Source: Fimenecus sp045531435 (GTDB lineage Bacteria; Bacillota; Clostridia; Oscillospirales; Acutalibacteraceae). Taken from it: 64,000 bases of DNA. The translations under genes were made by a program, and so were the position numbers. The DNA is taken from contig JAZSDZ010000146.1 in the NCBI GenBank assembly GCA_045531435.1, forward strand, positions 11,191 through 75,190. The letters run 5' to 3'. The notes below the pieces were generated by a model, which was given only the letters and a program-made list of their open reading frames with translations, had not been told where the DNA came from and searched no databases. This document shows, piece by piece, positions 51,491 to 61,000 of the stretch. The first letter of the stretch is position 1; each line of letters starts with the position of its first letter.

Positions 51491-52357
51491 TTAGTCTTCT
51501 ACCATATTTTTTATTTTTTCTGGTATTGGAATATTGGCAAAGCCATAAAAACTTCTTGCGTTTTCACCGAGGAAAAGCCTTTTATTTTCTTCACTGATTT
51601 CATTTGATTTAACAATAAAATCATAACTCATTTTATATGTGATTGCTGTCATTGTTCGTGGATAGTCACTACCCCACATAAGTTTATCATAACCAACAAT
51701 ATCTGCAGCTTCGTTTATGGCTTTAATTGCTGATGAAAATGGATAAAATTCATCGTTGAAAAGCCATGTTATTCCACCACTTTCGATGAATACATTCTTA
51801 TTCTTTGCAAGTTTGATTTGTTCGAGCCAATTTTCCCTTGTAACCATACCGAAATGACCGATTGCAATTCTGAGGTTTGGGAATATTTCAATTATTTCCT
51901 GCATCATAGAGGTTTGCTCATCACCATCAGCCAGGTCAATTGAAATAAACTTTCCGTTGTTGTTTGCAACCTTGAATGGTTCAAGGTGATTGAAAAGATT
52001 TTTGTCTTTTAAACGACCTGCGCAGATTTTGATTCCATCAAAGTCTGACATATCACCAAGTGTTCTTTCCTCATACAAAGCACAGATTTTAATTCTATCA
52101 CTTTTACAAGTAAGAAGATATTCATCCTGGTTGCCGTCAATGTATTCCTGAGTAATTACTGCACCTGAAACACAGGCATAATCCATATTTGCAAGAAAGC
52201 GTTCAACAGAATTCACTCCGTCCGTTATATATGGTGGCATCATTTGTTTGATTTCACCACCGAAGTCACTTCTGCCTCTGCCAACATCAAACACAGGCTT
52301 TCCGTTCACAATTCCATTTTGTTTTTTCCATAAATGAGCATGAGCATCAATAATCAT
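51491..52357 (-). CDS. Amidohydrolase-family protein, lactonase-like
   Basis: 288 residues of TIM-barrel amidohydrolase type. MIIDAHAHLWKK (metal His6 and His8), AIGHFGMVT, and MWGSDYPRT with the final Asp are visible. Relatives of this group include sugar-lactone hydrolases (fuconolactonase type) and decarboxylases. The neighbours (aldose-type and polyol-type dehydrogenases, UxaB, UxaA) suggest it opens an aldonolactone. It overlaps uxaA by 4 bases and is last in the operon. Confidence 0.82.
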   Translation of the reverse strand: MIIDAHAHLWKKQNGIVNGKPVFDVGRGRSDFGGEIKQMMPPYITDGVNSVERFLANMDYACVSGAVITQEYIDGNQDEYLLTCKSDRIKICALYEERTLGDMSDFDGIKICAGRLKDKNLFNHLEPFKVANNNGKFISIDLADGDEQTSMMQEIIEIFPNLRIAIGHFGMVTRENWLEQIKLAKNKNVFIESGGITWLFNDEFYPFSSAIKAINEAADIVGYDKLMWGSDYPRTMTAITYKMSYDFIVKSNEISEENKRLFLGENARSFYGFANIPIPEKIKNMVED

Positions 52358-53727
52358 AATGTTACTCCATCTTTAAATATTGCAATTTCACGGTTACCCT
52401 GAATTTCATTTTTTGTGAGTTGTCCGTTTGCAACATTTTTAATTAATTTTAATAATTCATTAGCTTTTACTTTTTTATCAAAACCATATGCAGAATAGTC
52501 AATCCAATGAGATTTTTTAGATGCAATATTATCATTTGATGCGATTTTAATTGTAGGCACAGCACCACCAAGTGGTGTACCTCTACCCGTTGTAAACAAT
52601 ACAAGATGACAACCAACTGCTGAAAGATTTGTAATTGAAACAATGTCATTACCAGGACCATTCAAAAGATTAAGACCTGATTTTGTGAGGGTATCACCAT
52701 AGTCAAGCACATCAACAACCGGTGCTGTGCCACCCTTTTGAACACAACCAAGAGATTTCTCTTCAAGGGTAGTGATTCCACCCTCTTTATTTCCCGGTGA
52801 TGGATTTTCAGAAACTGGCTGACCGTGGTCCTTGAAATACTGTTTGAAATTATTGATAAGATTAACACTTTTATCGAAAACTTCTTTGTTTACACATCTT
52901 TCAAAAAGGACAGTTTCCGCACCAAACATTTCAGGAACTTCTGTGAGCACTGCAGTGCCACCCATTGAGCAGATTTCATCAGTAACTAATCCGCAGACAG
53001 CATTTGCAGTAATGCCTGAAAAGCCATCAGAGCCACCACATTTAAGACCGATTTTAAGCTTTGATACAGGAACTTCTTCTCTCGTATCATTTGATGCATT
53101 TTCTTTTAATTCGTTTATAAGTACTGTACCTTGTTCAAGTTCATTTTCACAATCCTGAACGGACAAGAATTTAACTCGTTTTTCGTTCCAGGTTCCTAAT
53201 ACTTTTTGCATTTCAGTGATATTATTATTTTCGCAACCAAGACCGAGAACAAGGACACCACCTGCATTAGGATGATTTATAAGTCCACGAAGAATTAACT
53301 GTGTAGTTTTATTGTCAGCACCTAACTGACTACAGCCATAAGGGTGTGAAAAATGAATTGTACCTGTTTTTTCACTTAACTGCTTCGCAATACTGTTTAC
53401 ACAACCAACAGTTGGCACAATCCATATATCATTTCGAATACCTATATCACCATTTTCACGTACATAAGCATTGATTGTAAAAGGCTCAATTGGTTCGAGT
53501 TCAGTATAATCAGAGTTGTATTCATATGAAAGAATATCCCCTAATTTTGTTTTCATATTGTGAGAGTGAACACTATCGCCCTCTTTTATATCTTCAGTTG
53601 CGAAGCCTATGGGATAACCATATTTTATAATATCTGCACCTTTTTCAATATGACAAACTGCAATTTTATGCCCTGTCTGAAGATTTACGCAGATATTATC
53701 TTTTTCATTTATTCTAACAGTATCCAT
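52354..53727 (-). CDS. uxaA: Altronate dehydratase family (UxaA)
   Basis: 457 residues. The N-terminal SAF-type domain (DTVRINEKDNICVNLQTGHKI) and the C-terminal part (NPSPGNKEGGITTLEEKSLGC and TGRGTPLGGAVPTIKIASN) match altronate dehydratase, an iron-dependent enzyme that turns D-altronate into 2-keto-3-deoxygluconate. E. coli UxaA is about 495 residues. It overlaps uxaB by 19 bases. Galactarate dehydratase is a related alternative. Confidence 0.92.
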   Translation of the reverse strand: MDTVRINEKDNICVNLQTGHKIAVCHIEKGADIIKYGYPIGFATEDIKEGDSVHSHNMKTKLGDILSYEYNSDYTELEPIEPFTINAYVRENGDIGIRNDIWIVPTVGCVNSIAKQLSEKTGTIHFSHPYGCSQLGADNKTTQLILRGLINHPNAGGVLVLGLGCENNNITEMQKVLGTWNEKRVKFLSVQDCENELEQGTVLINELKENASNDTREEVPVSKLKIGLKCGGSDGFSGITANAVCGLVTDEICSMGGTAVLTEVPEMFGAETVLFERCVNKEVFDKSVNLINNFKQYFKDHGQPVSENPSPGNKEGGITTLEEKSLGCVQKGGTAPVVDVLDYGDTLTKSGLNLLNGPGNDIVSITNLSAVGCHLVLFTTGRGTPLGGAVPTIKIASNDNIASKKSHWIDYSAYGFDKKVKANELLKLIKNVANGQLTKNEIQGNREIAIFKDGVTL

Positions 53728-55025
53728 TTCATTGTTTCCTTTGCACCAAGTGTGTCAATTTTTTTATAATATTCAGTAACTGATTCAGTTAAATCTGAAA
53801 GGTCAGCTGCCCATAATAAAGTATTTTTGAGAATATCAACAATACTGTCATTTTTCATTGTTTCAACAACACTTTCTGCATCATCAGGAGTGTCGTTTTT
53901 ATAGAAATAAATAAGATTTGCCAATGCGAGAGTAAGTCCCTTTGGTGCTTTGCCATTCTTCTCTTTATATTCAAGAAGTGTAGGAAGTACTCGGACAGAA
54001 AATTTGCTTACAGAATTGAGTGCAATTGAACGCCATTTATGTGCTATGAAAGGATTTCTGAAACGGTCAAATACAGCACTTGCAAAAGCAATACTCTCTT
54101 TATTTTCACCGATTGTCGGTAAAATTTCCTCTTTCATGTTTCTACTTAAGAATGCAGAAGCTACTTCGTCATTCATTGCTTCACCAACTGTTTCGATACC
54201 TGAAAGGAGTGCCCCTGCAACAAGAGATGTATGGGCACCATTGAGAATTCTTACCTTGATTTTCTTATATGGCTTTGCATCATCTGTCCACACAACATTA
54301 AATCCAGCTTTTTTAAGTGGGAATTCGTTTTCAAAGTCACCTTCTATAACCCAAAGGTGGAAAATTTCTGCTGTATCAAGAAATTTGTCGTCAGGATGAG
54401 CATCCTTTGTTTCGTCATTAGGATAACCTGTAACAATTCTGTCAACGAGAGTATTTACAAAGTGATTTTCATTTTCAATCCAAGTGATAAAATCCGTTTC
54501 AAGATTCCAAAGGCCAGCGTATTTAAGAACGCATTTCTTAAGCTCTGCACCATTGTTATCAATAAGCTCACAAGAAAGGATAATGAAACCATTCAAGCCA
54601 TTTATATATCTTCTGTAAAGAAGCTGTGTGAGTTTTCCCGGAAATGATAATGCCGGTTTATCATCGAATTTACAAGTGTCAACAAACTCAATGCCTGCTT
54701 CTGTTGTATTTGAAACAATAAAACGGAAATCAGGATTATCAGCCAATGCCATATAATCCTGAAAGTTTTTATATGGGTCAACACATCTTGAAATTGACTG
54801 GATGTATGTATGCTCCTTTACGATTTCACCATCTTTAATACCTCTTAAATAAAGGTTATATTTACAGTCCTGTCCATTAAGGTCTGCTACTCTACCCATT
54901 GGAATTGGTTGAACAACAACTGCTTTTCCGTCATAAAGACCTTTTTCATTCATTTTATGAAGAAAATAGTCGAAAAATCCACGAAGGAAATTACCTTCAC
55001 CAAATTGAATTACTGTTTCTTTCAT
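53709..55025 (-). CDS. uxaB: Tagaturonate reductase (mannitol-dehydrogenase family)
   Basis: 438 residues: QFGEGNFLRGFFDYF (nucleotide loop, matching UxaB/UxuB), VQPIPMGR, then KVRILNGAHTSLVAGALLSG, typical of the polyol/tagaturonate family with the catalytic Lys and Asn-His region. It should reduce D-tagaturonate to D-altronate for UxaA. The ATG at 55025 has AGGTGA nearby; the GTG at 55034 is within the previous gene. It overlaps uxaA. Confidence 0.92.
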   Translation of the reverse strand: MKETVIQFGEGNFLRGFFDYFLHKMNEKGLYDGKAVVVQPIPMGRVADLNGQDCKYNLYLRGIKDGEIVKEHTYIQSISRCVDPYKNFQDYMALADNPDFRFIVSNTTEAGIEFVDTCKFDDKPALSFPGKLTQLLYRRYINGLNGFIILSCELIDNNGAELKKCVLKYAGLWNLETDFITWIENENHFVNTLVDRIVTGYPNDETKDAHPDDKFLDTAEIFHLWVIEGDFENEFPLKKAGFNVVWTDDAKPYKKIKVRILNGAHTSLVAGALLSGIETVGEAMNDEVASAFLSRNMKEEILPTIGENKESIAFASAVFDRFRNPFIAHKWRSIALNSVSKFSVRVLPTLLEYKEKNGKAPKGLTLALANLIYFYKNDTPDDAESVVETMKNDSIVDILKNTLLWAADLSDLTESVTEYYKKIDTLGAKETMKWILLE

Positions 55026-55026
55026 T

Positions 55027-56046
55027 TTAGTCACCTATTTTAATAAGAAGTTTTGCAAGTGTACCATCATTATTAGCGAGTGCTTTGAATGCATCAAGTG
55101 CATTTTCCATATCATAAATATCACTGACCATTTTCATAGGGTCGGCTTTTTTGTTTGCAACGATATCAATCAAGTCGATAAAGTCATCTTTGAGTGCATT
55201 ACGACTACCATGAATATTAAGTTCCTTTTTAAGGATAATTGAATGAACAAAGTTAGTTTCACGCTTACCGTTACCGATAAGAATGATATTAGCAGCAAAA
55301 GCAGCGTTATCTATACAACCTAAAAATGTTTCAGGAGCACCACAAGCTTCAATGCAAACATCAAAGCCGTTACCATTTGTGAATTCTTTTGTGAATTCTT
55401 CAAGTGACTGTGTTTTTGTGTTAACAACAGCATCTGCACCATATTCTTTTGCTAATTGGAGACGGTTGTCAAGAATATCAACAACTACGATTTTATTGCA
55501 CTTCTGTTTTGCTGCTAAAAGTGCAAAAAGGCCAATTGGACCTGCACCGATTACAAGCACATTGTCAGTTTCCTTGATAGTTGCGCGGGAAACTGCGTGT
55601 TGTGAAATTGCAAAAGGCTCAATAAGTGCTAATTCCTGTGCAGAAAGACTTTTCCCGTCATAAATTCTCTCCACAGGCATTGAAATGTATTCACTGAATG
55701 CACCATCACGCTGAACACCCATTGTCTGATTATCTGTACAACAGTTTACAAAACCTCTTTCACAACTATAACAAGTACCACAGTTGAAATATGGATTACA
55801 AGTAACGATATCACCGGCTTTAAGTCCTTTGTCATTTTCAGGTATAGTAACGATTTCTGCTGAAAATTCGTGACCGGGGATTCTTGGGTATGTAGTAAAT
55901 GGCTGATTACCTGTAAATGAAGCCACATCGGCTCCACAGATACCAACATATTTAACCTTAAGAAGTGCTTCGCCTTCCTTTACTTCAGGCATTGGTACTT
56001 CTCTTATTTCTATTTCATTGGGATTTGAAATTACTATTGCTTTCAT
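55027..56046 (-). CDS. Zinc-dependent MDR dehydrogenase, L-galactonate/idonate type
   Basis: 339 residues of the medium-chain family. GICGADVASFTGN and PGHEFSAEIV give the catalytic zinc site; NPYFNCGTCYSCERGFVNCC gives the four-cysteine structural zinc site; VLVIGAGPIGLFALLAA is the NAD loop. The context with uxaB and uxaA fits an L-galactonate 5-dehydrogenase feeding tagaturonate (inference). The ATG at 56046 was chosen, one base after the preceding stop; an earlier ATG at 56055 crowds the GAGG site. Confidence 0.88.
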   Translation of the reverse strand: MKAIVISNPNEIEIREVPMPEVKEGEALLKVKYVGICGADVASFTGNQPFTTYPRIPGHEFSAEIVTIPENDKGLKAGDIVTCNPYFNCGTCYSCERGFVNCCTDNQTMGVQRDGAFSEYISMPVERIYDGKSLSAQELALIEPFAISQHAVSRATIKETDNVLVIGAGPIGLFALLAAKQKCNKIVVVDILDNRLQLAKEYGADAVVNTKTQSLEEFTKEFTNGNGFDVCIEACGAPETFLGCIDNAAFAANIILIGNGKRETNFVHSIILKKELNIHGSRNALKDDFIDLIDIVANKKADPMKMVSDIYDMENALDAFKALANNDGTLAKLLIKIGD

Positions 56047-56047
56047 A

Positions 56048-57253
56048 TTATTCATCCTCTTTAATGTAATTTTTGTTCCAGATTACTGCTGTTTTTAACG
56101 GTGCACCCTTGCAGTAAATTTTGTTTTCATAAGCATTGAGTGGGTCACTAATGAATTCTTCCTTATCAATAAGCTCAACAACCTCATCATAACGAGAGTC
56201 AACAAGAACTTCAATTGCCTTTTCCATATGTGACTGACGGAAATTGATTGATGCGAAAATAAGATGATTTTCAAAACCGAATGGCATTGTATCGTATGAC
56301 ACAACAGGACCTAATGAGAAACTGTTATAAACACCGTTACATCCAAGGACTTTATGCTGAAATGCAATTCTGTGCTCGATATTTGTGCCGCTTGTACCAA
56401 CAAACATTGTTGCTCTGCCACCGATTTTTTCCATAATCTTTTCTGCAGTTTCTTCTTCAGTAAGACATGCTGTACAAAGGTAATCAGCACCTGCAATTTC
56501 CTTTGAAAATACAACCTTTTTGCAGTTTTCATCACTTCTGCCAATAAAAAGAATCTGTGCATCAGGATGATTTCTCTTAATCTGGTCTGCAATGAAAAGT
56601 CCTGTCATACCAAGACCGAAGACAACTGTTTTTGAGAAAATATTGTCTTTAGCGAGTTTTCTTGCCTCTGCTTCAGAGCATTTGTGCTTTGCCATTTCTA
56701 CTCGGAAATTCTGTGCCTCACCAAGGTCTTCCATTCTTTCAAGCTGGAAGATAGCACATGCATATGGGTCAGCAAATGAGAGTTTTTTTGCTACCGACAA
56801 AGGTAATTTTTCTAAACAATCATATTCCTTTGGAAGATGAAGAAGCATATCGGGATTGAAATAGTTTTTGTCACAGAATAATCCGTCTGCTTTGTCACAA
56901 CCATATTCAAAGTATGTTTCATCTTCTGTGTAACGCGTTGGGTCGTAACTGTCACCACCACGAATAAGAACAATCGCAAATCTATTTTCAGAAGGCACCC
57001 AAACAACGCCCTCATGTCCGTTTATAAGACGATTTTCACCATCAGGGAATTTGTGAGAAAGGTTATTCTCTCGTCCCATTTTCATAAGTTCGAAGTCAGT
57101 ACCGCAGAAACCTTGAAAAACAGGAAAAGCCTCAATGCCCTTATATAAAGGCTCGCCACGAAGACGCTGTCTTTTAGGATTTATTAAATTGATTTCACCA
57201 TATTTAATTGGTAAATCTTTATCATTTTGAAAAAATGTACCATAGGTTTTCAT
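56048..57253 (-). CDS. Glucose-1-dehydrogenase-like MDR oxidoreductase
   Basis: 401 residues. The N-terminus has INLINPKRQRLRGEPLYKGI, GFCGTDFELMKMG and NGHEGVVWV, the catalytic zinc region of aldose 1-dehydrogenases; VFGLGMTGLFIADQI is the cofactor loop. It likely oxidises an aldose to its lactone, and leads the cluster, with RBS AAAGGATGGG before the ATG at 57253. Five tightly spaced genes follow in order. No transporter or regulator is adjacent, and 2-keto-3-deoxygluconate kinase and aldolase must be elsewhere. Confidence 0.82.
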   Translation of the reverse strand: MKTYGTFFQNDKDLPIKYGEINLINPKRQRLRGEPLYKGIEAFPVFQGFCGTDFELMKMGRENNLSHKFPDGENRLINGHEGVVWVPSENRFAIVLIRGGDSYDPTRYTEDETYFEYGCDKADGLFCDKNYFNPDMLLHLPKEYDCLEKLPLSVAKKLSFADPYACAIFQLERMEDLGEAQNFRVEMAKHKCSEAEARKLAKDNIFSKTVVFGLGMTGLFIADQIKRNHPDAQILFIGRSDENCKKVVFSKEIAGADYLCTACLTEEETAEKIMEKIGGRATMFVGTSGTNIEHRIAFQHKVLGCNGVYNSFSLGPVVSYDTMPFGFENHLIFASINFRQSHMEKAIEVLVDSRYDEVVELIDKEEFISDPLNAYENKIYCKGAPLKTAVIWNKNYIKEDE

Positions 57254-57343
57254 AATTACCCATCCTTTTTGCAAATATACACTTTTAATACATTATACTA
57301 CACATATTATCAATTTGCACGAAATTTTTACTAAATATGTCAT

Positions 57344-57374
57344 AAAAAATTGGTGGAGTCGAAACCCCACCAAT
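57344..57374 (-). terminator. Terminator after dnaJ
   Basis: Minus strand ATTGGTGG/CCACCAAT with a 10-base loop, then TTTTTTATG, following the dnaJ stop by about 15 bases. The remainder of the gap to 57388 holds nothing else. Confidence 0.85.
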
Positions 57375-57388
57375 TAAAATATGTTTAA

Positions 57389-58540
57389 TTATTTCTTTTT
57401 CTTACCGAAGAAACCTTTTTTTTCTTCACCAAGGTTATCAGCTGCGCCAAATTCCATAGCAAGTTGCTTAATAAGTTCACTCTGTTTATCAGTAAGTTTC
57501 TTTGGAATATCGACGATAATTCGTACAAGCTGATCGCCTTTACCCATACCGCCACGGCTTTGAATACCACGACCACGAAGCTTGAACACATCACCTGGTT
57601 GTGTACCGGCAGGAACAGAATACTCTACTTTACCATCAAGTGTCGGCACCTGAATTTTGCATCCTAACGCAACCTGCATAAATGTAAGATGCACATCACA
57701 CCATACATTATATCCGTCACGCTCGAAAATTGGATGTGGGCGTACATTAACAACAATATTAAGGTCACCTGCCGGACCACCATTAACACCTTTGTTACCT
57801 TGACCACGTACTGTCAAAATCTGACGATCATCAACACCTGCCGGAATATTGATGTCAAGTTTTGCATTTTTACGAACTCGACCTGCACCATTACATTTCT
57901 TGCAAGGGTTATCAATAATTGTTCCTTTACCATTACAACGTGTACAAGGCTTTGCTGACTGGATAACACCAAAAGGTGTTCTCTGCTGAACAGTTACCTG
58001 TCCTCTACCATTACATTCAGGACATGTTTTAGGTGAATGACCATTCTGACAACCATTACCATGGCACTCGTCACAAGTTTCAATTCGCATTGTATCTATT
58101 GAACGAGCACAACCTTTTGCTGCCTCTTCAAAAGAAATTGTAATACTTGCCTGAGTATCACTACCACGTTGTGGCGCGTTAGGATTTGCTCTGCCACCGC
58201 CACCAAATCCACCGAAACCATTGCCAAAGATTGAGCCGAAGATGTCACCAAGGTCGAAGTCCATTCCACCAAAGCCACCGCCGTATCCACCTTGTCCCGC
58301 ACCATAGTTAGGGTCAACACCCGCGTGTCCAAATTGGTCATATCTTGCTTTTTTCTCGCTATCAGAAAGAATTTCATAAGCCTCGTTTGCCTCTTTAAAT
58401 TTTTCTTCAGCTTCTTTATTATTAGGATTAAGGTCAGGGTGATATTTTTTTGCAGCCTTACGATAAGCTTTTTTTATCTCATCTTCGGACGCTGATTTAT
58501 CAACACCAAGCACCTCATAATAATCTCTTTTTTCTGCCAT
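57389..58540 (-). CDS. dnaJ: Chaperone DnaJ (Hsp40)
   Basis: 383 residues: J domain with HPD in KYHPDLNP, a Gly/Phe-rich region, four CxxCxGxG zinc repeats (CDECHGNG, CPECNGRG, CTRCNGKG, CKKCNGAG) and the C-terminal substrate-binding domains. The ATG at 58540 has GGAG eight bases upstream; a longer frame to 58579 crosses the intergenic hairpin. It is the last gene of the hrcA-grpE-dnaK-dnaJ operon. Confidence 0.98.
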   Translation of the reverse strand: MAEKRDYYEVLGVDKSASEDEIKKAYRKAAKKYHPDLNPNNKEAEEKFKEANEAYEILSDSEKKARYDQFGHAGVDPNYGAGQGGYGGGFGGMDFDLGDIFGSIFGNGFGGFGGGGRANPNAPQRGSDTQASITISFEEAAKGCARSIDTMRIETCDECHGNGCQNGHSPKTCPECNGRGQVTVQQRTPFGVIQSAKPCTRCNGKGTIIDNPCKKCNGAGRVRKNAKLDINIPAGVDDRQILTVRGQGNKGVNGGPAGDLNIVVNVRPHPIFERDGYNVWCDVHLTFMQVALGCKIQVPTLDGKVEYSVPAGTQPGDVFKLRGRGIQSRGGMGKGDQLVRIIVDIPKKLTDKQSELIKQLAMEFGAADNLGEEKKGFFGKKKK

Positions 58541-58565
58541 AAGTATCTCCAAATAATAGGGATTC

Positions 58566-58593
58566 ACGGACAGACTCATATGAGCCTGCCCGT
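58566..58593. repeat. Hairpin between dnaK and dnaJ
   Basis: A 28-base near-perfect inverted repeat (ACGGACAGACTCAT/ATGAGCCTGCCCGT) without a T-run. It may stabilise the dnaK part of the message or reduce dnaJ read-through, so that more DnaK than DnaJ is made. Confidence 0.6.
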
Positions 58594-58605
58594 TTATTCA
58601 TAGAA

Positions 58606-60444
58606 TTAGTTTACATCTGTGAAATCAGCATCATAGTAGCCGTCAGAATTTGGTGCTGCACCTGCATTTGGGTCGTAACCTGTGCCTGCATCTGCGCCAC
58701 CTTGAGCAGCCTGAGCCTGTTTGTAAAGTTCCTCTGAAATCTTATAGAAACTCTGTGTGAGTTCTTCTTGCTTTGACTTAATTGCTTCAATATCTTCACC
58801 CTTGAGTGCTTCCTTAAGAGCATCAAGCTTAGTTTGAATATCCGCCTTATCATTTTCAGGAATCTTGTCACCTTCGTCAGCGAGGATTTTTTCTACCTGA
58901 TATACCATCTGGTCAGCAGCATTTCTTGTATCAACTGCTTCCTTACGCTTTTTATCTTCTTCAGCAAACTTTTCAGCATCCTGAACTGCCTTTTCAATAT
59001 CTTCCTTAGACATATTTGTTGAAGATGTAATTGAAATTGACTGTTCTTTATTTGTGCCAAGGTCTTTTGCAGAAACATTTACAATACCGTTAGCATCAAT
59101 GTCAAATGTAACTTCAATCTGAGGAACGCCACGACGAGCAGGAAGAATTCCATCAAGGTGGAAAATACCAAGAGTTTTGTTATCTCTTGCAAATTCTCTT
59201 TCACACTGAAGAACGTGAACTTCAACAGATGTCTGATTATCAGCTGCTGTTGAGAAAATCTGACTCTTCTTTGTAGGAATTGTTGTATTTCTTTCAATAA
59301 TCTTTGTACTTACGCCACCCATTGTTTCAATACCAAGTGAAAGTGGAGTAACGTCAAGGAGAAGAAGTCCTTCAACTTCACCACCAAGAACACCTGCCTG
59401 AAGTGCTGCACCAACTGCAACACATTCGTCAGGGTTAATGCCCTTAAATGGTTCTTTACCTGTAAATTTCTTAACAGCATCCTGAACTGCAGGAATTCTT
59501 GATGAACCACCAACCATAAGAATTTTGTTAAGCTGTGATGGCTGAAGTCCTGAGTCAGCAAGTGCCTGACGAACAGGTCCCATTGTAGCTTCAACAAGGT
59601 CTGCTGTCATTTCATTGAATTTTGCTCTTGTAAGAGTTGTTTCAAGATGCTTAGGTCCTGTTGCATCAGCAGTAATAAATGGAAGACTGATTTGAGATGT
59701 TGTTACACCTGAAAGTTCAATCTTTGCTTTTTCTGCTGCTTCTTTAAGACGCTGCATAGCCATTTTATCGTTGCGAAGGTCAACGCCCTGTTCTTTCTTG
59801 AATTCATCAGTAAGCCAGTCGATAATCTTCTGGTCAAAATCGTCACCACCAAGGCGGTTGTTACCTGCTGTTGCAAGAACTTCCTGAATACCATCGCCCA
59901 TTTCAATAATTGAAACGTCGAATGTACCACCACCAAGGTCATATACCATAACCTTCTGGTCATCTTCTTTATCAATACCGTAAGCAAGAGCTGCTGCTGT
60001 TGGTTCGTTGATGATTCTCTTTACTTCAAGACCTGCGATTTTACCTGCATCCTTTGTAGCCTGACGCTGTGAGTCTGTGAAATATGCAGGAACAGTAATA
60101 ACTGCTTCAGTTACAGGTGCACCAAGATAAGCTTCAGCATCAGCCTTGAGCTTCTGAAGTGTCATTGCAGAAATTTCTTGTGGAGTATAATCCTTACCAT
60201 CAATGTTAACTTTATAATCGCTACCCATATGTCTCTTGATAGATGCGATTGTTCTGTCAGGGTTTGTGATAGCCTGTCTTTTTGCTACCTGACCAACCAT
60301 TCTTTCACCTGTTTTTGAAAACGCAACAACTGATGGAGTTGTACGAGCACCTTCTGCGTTAGCAATAACAACAGGTTCGCCACCTTCAATTACTGCTACA
60401 CATGAGTTAGTTGTACCTAAGTCAATACCAATTACTTTTGCCAT
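58606..60444 (-). CDS. dnaK: Chaperone DnaK (Hsp70)
   Basis: 612 residues. VIGIDLGTTNSCVAV, DLGGGTFDVSIIE, the ATPase signature LMVGGSSRIPAV and the substrate-binding domain (EVHVLQCEREFARDN) are all present; the C-terminal lid ends in a Gly/Ala-rich tail with DADFTDVN. The operon is controlled by HrcA/CIRCE. GGAGG-type site upstream. Confidence 0.99.
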   Translation of the reverse strand: MAKVIGIDLGTTNSCVAVIEGGEPVVIANAEGARTTPSVVAFSKTGERMVGQVAKRQAITNPDRTIASIKRHMGSDYKVNIDGKDYTPQEISAMTLQKLKADAEAYLGAPVTEAVITVPAYFTDSQRQATKDAGKIAGLEVKRIINEPTAAALAYGIDKEDDQKVMVYDLGGGTFDVSIIEMGDGIQEVLATAGNNRLGGDDFDQKIIDWLTDEFKKEQGVDLRNDKMAMQRLKEAAEKAKIELSGVTTSQISLPFITADATGPKHLETTLTRAKFNEMTADLVEATMGPVRQALADSGLQPSQLNKILMVGGSSRIPAVQDAVKKFTGKEPFKGINPDECVAVGAALQAGVLGGEVEGLLLLDVTPLSLGIETMGGVSTKIIERNTTIPTKKSQIFSTAADNQTSVEVHVLQCEREFARDNKTLGIFHLDGILPARRGVPQIEVTFDIDANGIVNVSAKDLGTNKEQSISITSSTNMSKEDIEKAVQDAEKFAEEDKKRKEAVDTRNAADQMVYQVEKILADEGDKIPENDKADIQTKLDALKEALKGEDIEAIKSKQEELTQSFYKISEELYKQAQAAQGGADAGTGYDPNAGAAPNSDGYYDADFTDVN

Positions 60445-60492
60445 AAATTTATTCCTCCTATGTGGATATATACTATATTATTTACTGATTTC

Positions 60493-60999
60493 TCAGTTTA
60501 CTACCTTAACTATTGCCGGACGGATAATTCTGTCGCCCAATTTATAACCTGTTGAAAACACATCTGAAATACTGTTTTCAGGAAGATTCTCATCTTCATC
60601 ATGCATTACTGCGTTATGAATATTAGGGTCAAATGTTTCACCTTTTTCACCAAATGATTCAACACCAAGTTTTTTAAATGTTTCACCATATTGAATAAAA
60701 ATCATTTCAATGCCTTTTTTGAATGAATTAAGGTCAGTTGCCTCAGCACTCATTGCTCTCATAAAGTTATCATACACCGGTAAAAATTCACCGATTGTAC
60801 TTGCTTTTGTATCACCATAAGCCATTTCCCTCTCTTTTTGTGAACGCTTACGGAAATTATCATACTCAGCCATAACTCTCAAAAGCTTATCCTTTGTTTC
60901 GTTAAGCTCAGCAGTCAATTTTTCTTCAGCTGTTGGCTCTGCTTTTTCAACTACCTCTTCAACCGTTTCTTCAGCAGTCTTTTTCTTATCTTTTGCCAT
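60493..60999 (-). CDS. grpE: GrpE nucleotide-exchange factor
   Basis: 168 residues: an acidic/lysine-rich N-terminus, a long helix (AELNETKDKLLRVMAEYDNFRKR) and the beta-wing end (FDPNIHNAVMH, GYKLGDRIIRPAIVKV). It releases ADP from DnaK. The ATG at 60999 has GGAGG seven bases upstream; a longer frame to 61038 lies within hrcA. It is coupled to hrcA (1-base gap). Confidence 0.97.
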   Translation of the reverse strand: MAKDKKKTAEETVEEVVEKAEPTAEEKLTAELNETKDKLLRVMAEYDNFRKRSQKEREMAYGDTKASTIGEFLPVYDNFMRAMSAEATDLNSFKKGIEMIFIQYGETFKKLGVESFGEKGETFDPNIHNAVMHDEDENLPENSISDVFSTGYKLGDRIIRPAIVKVVN

Positions 61000-61000
61000 T

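Noticed and set aside
53950..54399. 149-codon plus-strand ORF
   Set aside because: Antisense shadow of uxaB.
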